A DNA stretch of 64,000 bases from Anaerolineae bacterium (GTDB lineage: Bacteria; Chloroflexota; Anaerolineae; Anaerolineales; UBA4823). How positions within the stretch are numbered: the stretch's first letter is position 1; every line of letters begins with the position of its first letter. The translations under genes were made by a program, and so were the position numbers. The notes under the pieces are model-generated. The model saw nothing but the letters and a program-made list of their open reading frames with translations. It was not told where the DNA came from and did no database searches. The DNA lies in the NCBI GenBank assembly GCA_003327455.1, contig QOQU01000001.1, positions 124,001 through 188,000 of the forward strand, given 5' to 3'. Below are positions 61,161-64,000 of the stretch, piece after piece.

Positions 61161-61514
61161 ATGAACACTCGAAAACGCCTTCTTCTTTTGGTTCTGGCAG
61201 CAATCTTTGTCCTTTCATCCATATCGCCGCTGGTCAGCCCGGTGCGCCTCACCGTGCGCAACAACACCTATACCACCGTCTATCTCAAACTGGAAGGCAA
61301 AAATGCTTATTATTACCTGAGCGTCTATCCCGGCGACGTGGAAAGCTATACCATCAAACCCACTTTATATAAAGCCACGTTTTGGGGTTGTGGCACAAAG
61401 AAAGTGTTTCGTAAATTGAATATCCGCCAACAAATTCGGATTATCTTTCCGCCCTGTAATGCCACCGCCAAGTCTACGGAAAAGAAAATTCTGCGCGTTT
61501 TGTTTTCAAAGTAG
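61161..61514 (+). CDS. Small exported protein of unknown function
   Basis: A 117-residue protein with a signal peptide (KKR-like NTRKR then LLLLVLAAIFVLSSI, residues 3-25). The mature part is basic and rich in beta-forming stretches (LTVRNNTYTTVYLKLEG, YYYLSVYPGDVESYTI), contains two cysteines (WGCG, PPCN) that could form a disulfide, and ends in a Lys-rich tail. The pattern suggests a small beta-sandwich that might sit on the cell surface. I recognise no family. AGGAGG is the ribosome site. Confidence 0.75.
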   Translation: MNTRKRLLLLVLAAIFVLSSISPLVSPVRLTVRNNTYTTVYLKLEGKNAYYYLSVYPGDVESYTIKPTLYKATFWGCGTKKVFRKLNIRQQIRIIFPPCNATAKSTEKKILRVLFSK

Positions 61515-61519
61515 CTGCC

Positions 61520-62182
61520 TCAATGCCCCAAAAGGCGCTGGCACCAGCGCACACCACTCATGGCATCGTTGACCCACGCGTCTGCGCCGACATACTGACA
61601 AACCTGTTCGTTCAACTGGTTTCCGCCAATGATGATGGGCGTCTTTGCGATTTCTGAATCCTCACAACTGCGCAGGAGATGCACGGTTCGCCGCATGCTA
61701 TCGTAGGAACTGGTGAGCAACCCGGATAAGCCGATAATGTCTGGGCGGAGCGTCAGAGCCTGGCGCAGAAATTCAGCCGGCGGCACATCCACACCCAGAT
61801 CGTAAACGGTGAAACCATAGCTGGTCAGCAAGAGGCTGAGGTTATTCTTTCCGATATCGTGAATATCCCCTTCCACCGTTCCCAGCAGGATGACCCCTGA
61901 CTCGTTGCCTCGGAAGCGCTCTTTGATCAGCGGGGTGACCATCTCCATCACTTCGCGGAAGATTTCCCCCGCCATGATCAGGGCAGAGAGGAAATATTCG
62001 CCGCGCTCATAGCGTTCGCCCACCTGGCGCATCCCCTCCTGACAGTCTTGCACGATGTCGAGCGGGTCAGTTGGATTATCGATCAGGGTCTGCACCAGGC
62101 TCAGCGTGGCGTTTTCGTTCAGGTCGGCGATGTTCTGGATCAGCGCGGTGCGGATTTCTGGGACGGTCAGGGTTTGAGTCAT
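61520..62182 (-). CDS. Corrinoid protein of a methyltransferase system (MtbC/MttC-like)
   Basis: A 220-residue B12-binding methyl carrier. The N-terminal helical cap (about 10-85) is followed by the Rossmann domain with GTVEGDIHDIGKN (101-113), where H108 is the cobalt ligand, and by SGLLTSS and IIIGGNQLNEQVCQYVGAD. It should shuttle methyl groups between a substrate methyltransferase and a tetrahydrofolate methyltransferase, neither of which is in the window. The gene starts three bases after the GntR regulator gene ends. Confidence 0.93.
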   Translation of the reverse strand: MTQTLTVPEIRTALIQNIADLNENATLSLVQTLIDNPTDPLDIVQDCQEGMRQVGERYERGEYFLSALIMAGEIFREVMEMVTPLIKERFRGNESGVILLGTVEGDIHDIGKNNLSLLLTSYGFTVYDLGVDVPPAEFLRQALTLRPDIIGLSGLLTSSYDSMRRTVHLLRSCEDSEIAKTPIIIGGNQLNEQVCQYVGADAWVNDAMSGVRWCQRLLGH

Positions 62183-62185
62183 CGC

Positions 62186-62980
62186 TTATTTTCCTCCACG
62201 GTGGATACCTGGATGGGAGCTAACTCCCACCTGGGCAGTGAAATGCAGACAATCGGCGGGGATAATGAACCAGCCCCAACTGAGCGGATGATCCTCATAG
62301 TCATAAAAAAGATGTTCGAGGTAAAAAGCTGCAAAAGGGTAAGGGCGTTTGAGCAGTTCGGCTTCCTCGTTGGTGAGCAAAGTACATTCGATATTGAGCG
62401 TCCCGAACTTTAACAGAGAGTGGTTTCCACCGGCAAATAACCCTTGCAGGGAGGTGACATCCAGTTCGGCTTCGACGATTGGACGGGTCGGATCGTAGAT
62501 CAAATAGGCACGGTGATAGAAGACAGGTTGCCCGGCGCGGCTGAAAAGACGGCGGATGTAGATCACCGGCGAGCCGCAGGTGATTTCGAGCTTGCGCGCC
62601 GTACGCTCATCCGCCGAAACCACACGCGCGTCCAGCAGCTTGATCTGAGCCTGTTGATCGGGCTTGAAGAGGTCTTTTAACTCCTGTAAACCAAAGGTTG
62701 CCTCACTCAGTTCAATGCTCTTCACAAAGGTGCCGCGCCCCTGGGCAGTGCTGATCAGCCCCTCGTCGGCGAGCAGGTTGATCGTACGCCGCACCGTCAT
62801 CGGGCTGATGCCATAGCGGTGACACAACTGCGACTCAGAAGGTAGCTGATCACCGGGGCGAAACAACCCCTCAGCAATCTGGCGGCGCAGGATATTGGCA
62901 AGCTGAATATAGGCCGGTTCGAACGAATCACGGTCTATGTCCAGACGATCATCGAAAATCGGTTGTGGCTCTTTGACCAT
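62186..62980 (-). CDS. GntR-family (HutC/UTRA) transcription regulator
   Basis: A 264-residue regulator with a winged-helix domain (about 20-90, PAYIQLANILRRQIAEGLFRPGDQLPSES, MTVRRTINLLADEGLI) and a UTRA ligand domain (about 115-250). It is divergent from the DUF1638 gene, and the 122-base gap holds the palindrome at 63036-63051, its likely operator. With the corrinoid protein it should regulate a methyl-transfer module; the ligand may be the methylated substrate. Confidence 0.92.
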   Translation of the reverse strand: MVKEPQPIFDDRLDIDRDSFEPAYIQLANILRRQIAEGLFRPGDQLPSESQLCHRYGISPMTVRRTINLLADEGLISTAQGRGTFVKSIELSEATFGLQELKDLFKPDQQAQIKLLDARVVSADERTARKLEITCGSPVIYIRRLFSRAGQPVFYHRAYLIYDPTRPIVEAELDVTSLQGLFAGGNHSLLKFGTLNIECTLLTNEEAELLKRPYPFAAFYLEHLFYDYEDHPLSWGWFIIPADCLHFTAQVGVSSHPGIHRGGK

Positions 62981-63029
62981 TCCGCTTTTGCCTTAATTAT
63001 GCCCGTTTTTGGTCGATTCGACAATCCTC

Positions 63030-63076
63030 TTGACAACTTCTCTAGGGAAGTGTATACTTTACGTAGAACTTCCCTA
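63030..63076 (+). promoter_or_regulatory. Promoter with embedded operator, DUF1638 operon
   Basis: TTGACA (63030-63035), 17 bases, TATACT (63053-63058). The spacer is occupied by a 16-base dyad (63036-63051, ACTTC...GAAGT, 14 of 16 bases symmetric), and a second half-site ACTTCCCTA lies at 63068-63076. A GntR protein bound there would block RNA polymerase. Confidence 0.75.
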
Positions 63077-63102
63077 TATAACTATACCACTTAAATCGCA
63101 AA

Positions 63103-63905
63103 ATGGACATCGCCCGCACGAAAATTATTGCCTGTGCTACCGTAATCGAAGAAATGCTTCCCCTCATCCCGCAGGGTATGGCGTATGAAGTGCTGGATTT
63201 CGGCTTACACCTCTCCCCGCCCAACCTGCGCGAGAAATTGCAAATCGCCGTTGATGCTTCCTGTCCTCATTATGATACGCTCTTGCTTGGCTATGGGTTG
63301 TGTTCGATGGCAGTCATTGGCCTCAAAGCCAACGGCTGTCGGCTGGTCATCCCCCGCACGGACGATTGCATTGGGATTTTCCTCGGCTCTCAAGAAGCCT
63401 ACTCCGAACAGGTGCGCAAGGAAGCCGGCACGTATTATCTCACCAAAGGTTGGATCGAAGTAGCCGACACGCCTTTCGATGAATACGAACGCCTGGTGCA
63501 ACAATACGGCGTTGAGCGCGCCGACCGCATCATGAGCGTGATGCTCAAAAACTACAAACGTCTGGTGTATATTGATACCGGTCATCAAGACAACGCCCGT
63601 TATGTTGAGATCGCCCGCCGCACCGCCGAAAAATTCAACCTGCGCTTTGAAGAGGTGCACGGTTCCAACGCCCTGATCGTCAAAATGCTCAATGGTCAGT
63701 GGGATAAGGACTTTCTCGTGGTGGAAGCCGGGCGAACCATTTCCTACCTTGATTTCAAACTGGTGCAGCCGAAAATCGAAGCCAGCTCCGTCCCCGCTGC
63801 AAACTTGATCCAGAAAAGTTTGACCCGGATTCTTTTCGTCGTGAGCCGAAAATCGAAGCCAGCTCCGTCCCCGCTGCAAACCTTTCGGCGGTGGAGAAGG
63901 GATGA
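63103..63905 (+). pseudogene. DUF1638 protein gene, frameshifted by a 44-base duplication
   Basis: The protein reads as DUF1638, a family found with corrinoid methyltransferases (opening IIACATVIEEMLPLIP, then YDTLLLGYGLCSMAV and IPRTDDCIGIFLG). The frame is regular for about 218 codons. Then a 44-base segment (63761-63804, bounded by CAAACT at both ends) repeats 37 bases found again at 63845-63881. Removing 44 bases restores a 252-residue protein that runs through DPEKFDPDSFRREP and ends in AANLSAVEKG, with a TGA at 63903-63905 that overlaps the next ATG as ATGA. As written, the frame instead continues to 63963 with a nonsense Arg/Pro-rich tail (286 residues). The gene may be recently broken, or the assembly may be wrong here. 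Confidence 0.75.
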
Positions 63906-64000
63906 CACTCCCTCAAGTCGTGACCATCCAGTTCCAGCCGATTGGCAGGCGCATCCAGGTTAATTCGCCAATCACGCTCTTAGAAGCTGCCCGATTGGCC
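63902..64000 (+). CDS. Corrinoid activation protein, 5' end only (RamA/RACo-like)
   Basis: ATG at 63902 begins a frame (MTLPQVVTIQFQPIGRRIQV then NSPITLLEAARLA) open to the window edge. The sequence resembles the N-terminal ferredoxin-like domain of ATP-dependent corrinoid activators (RACo/RamA, DUF4445/ASKHA). Only 33 codons are available, so the assignment rests on similarity of the opening and on its place behind DUF1638 and beside a corrinoid protein. It overlaps the restored DUF1638 stop by ATGA. Confidence 0.55.
   Translation, partial: MTLPQVVTIQFQPIGRRIQVNSPITLLEAARLA

Noticed and set aside
61520-62182. Pyrrolysine use in the methyl-transfer locus
   Set aside because: Corrinoid proteins of this type can work with pyrrolysine-containing methyltransferases, but no such methyltransferase, pylT or in-frame UAG was seen in the window.
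63906-63963. Natural C-terminal tail of the DUF1638 protein
   Set aside because: The tail is Arg/Pro-rich nonsense created by the 44-base duplication and overlaps the next gene in another frame.

Overview
The window looks like a chromosomal segment of an anaerobic member of the Chloroflexota, most likely Anaerolineae. This is an inference from gene content: two giant DUF2298 (Chlor_Arch_YYY) membrane proteins, many GAF/PAS kinases, a corrinoid methyl-transfer module, a selenocysteine tRNA, and a family of CCCTCACC...GGTGAGGG palindromic elements scattered between and inside genes. No 16S or other taxonomic marker is present, and there is no CRISPR array, phage or insertion sequence.

Layout. 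1-1.8 kb: nucleoside hydrolase and an ECF transporter S component. 2.1-3.6 kb: a Phd/PIN toxin-antitoxin pair and a sulfotransferase. 4.1-10.8 kb: a tightly packed seven-gene minus-strand cluster (SDR-DUF2867, MFS exporter, two alpha/beta hydrolases, TspO-like protein, a selenocysteine-containing peroxiredoxin-like protein, DUF1295 protein). 10.8-11.9 kb: non-coding, repeat-rich. 11.9-15 kb: Gfo/Idh/MocA oxidoreductase, archease, ribosomal protein L9, GAF protein. 15.1-18.7 kb: a thiocarboxylate-type cysteine biosynthesis operon (CysM, JAMM protease, small protein, CysO-like carrier, MoeZ-like activator) behind what reads as a complete ribosome-mediated cysteine attenuator. 18.8-28 kb: PIG-L deacetylase, Hsp20, coiled-coil nuclease-like protein, bacterioferritin, eRF1-like protein, two sensor proteins, SLC13 permease. 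28-41 kb: four large GT-C/DUF2298 membrane proteins. 40.7-50.9 kb: cytidylate kinase, two PlsC acyltransferases, two histidine kinases, TPR protein, site-2 protease. 50.9-52.5 kb: tRNA-Sec, MobA, DUF166-like protein. 52.8-60.9 kb: diguanylate cyclase, S20, ArgS, a cyclic 2,3-diphosphoglycerate synthetase-like protein, an OmpR-type regulator. 61.1-64 kb: small secreted protein, corrinoid protein, GntR regulator, a frameshifted DUF1638 gene and the start of a probable corrinoid-activation protein.

How parts connect. The in-frame UGA of the peroxiredoxin-like gene (5312-5314) sits where the family has its redox cysteine, is followed by a SECIS-like hairpin, and the same window carries the UGA-reading tRNA-Sec (50897-50990), so the two observations support each other. 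The cysteine operon leader encodes a short peptide with two Cys codons, and its stop codon lies in the antiterminator arm, so operon expression should respond to charged tRNA-Cys. The palindromic elements have entered the two DUF2298 genes in frame and are translated as tandem 14-residue peptides.
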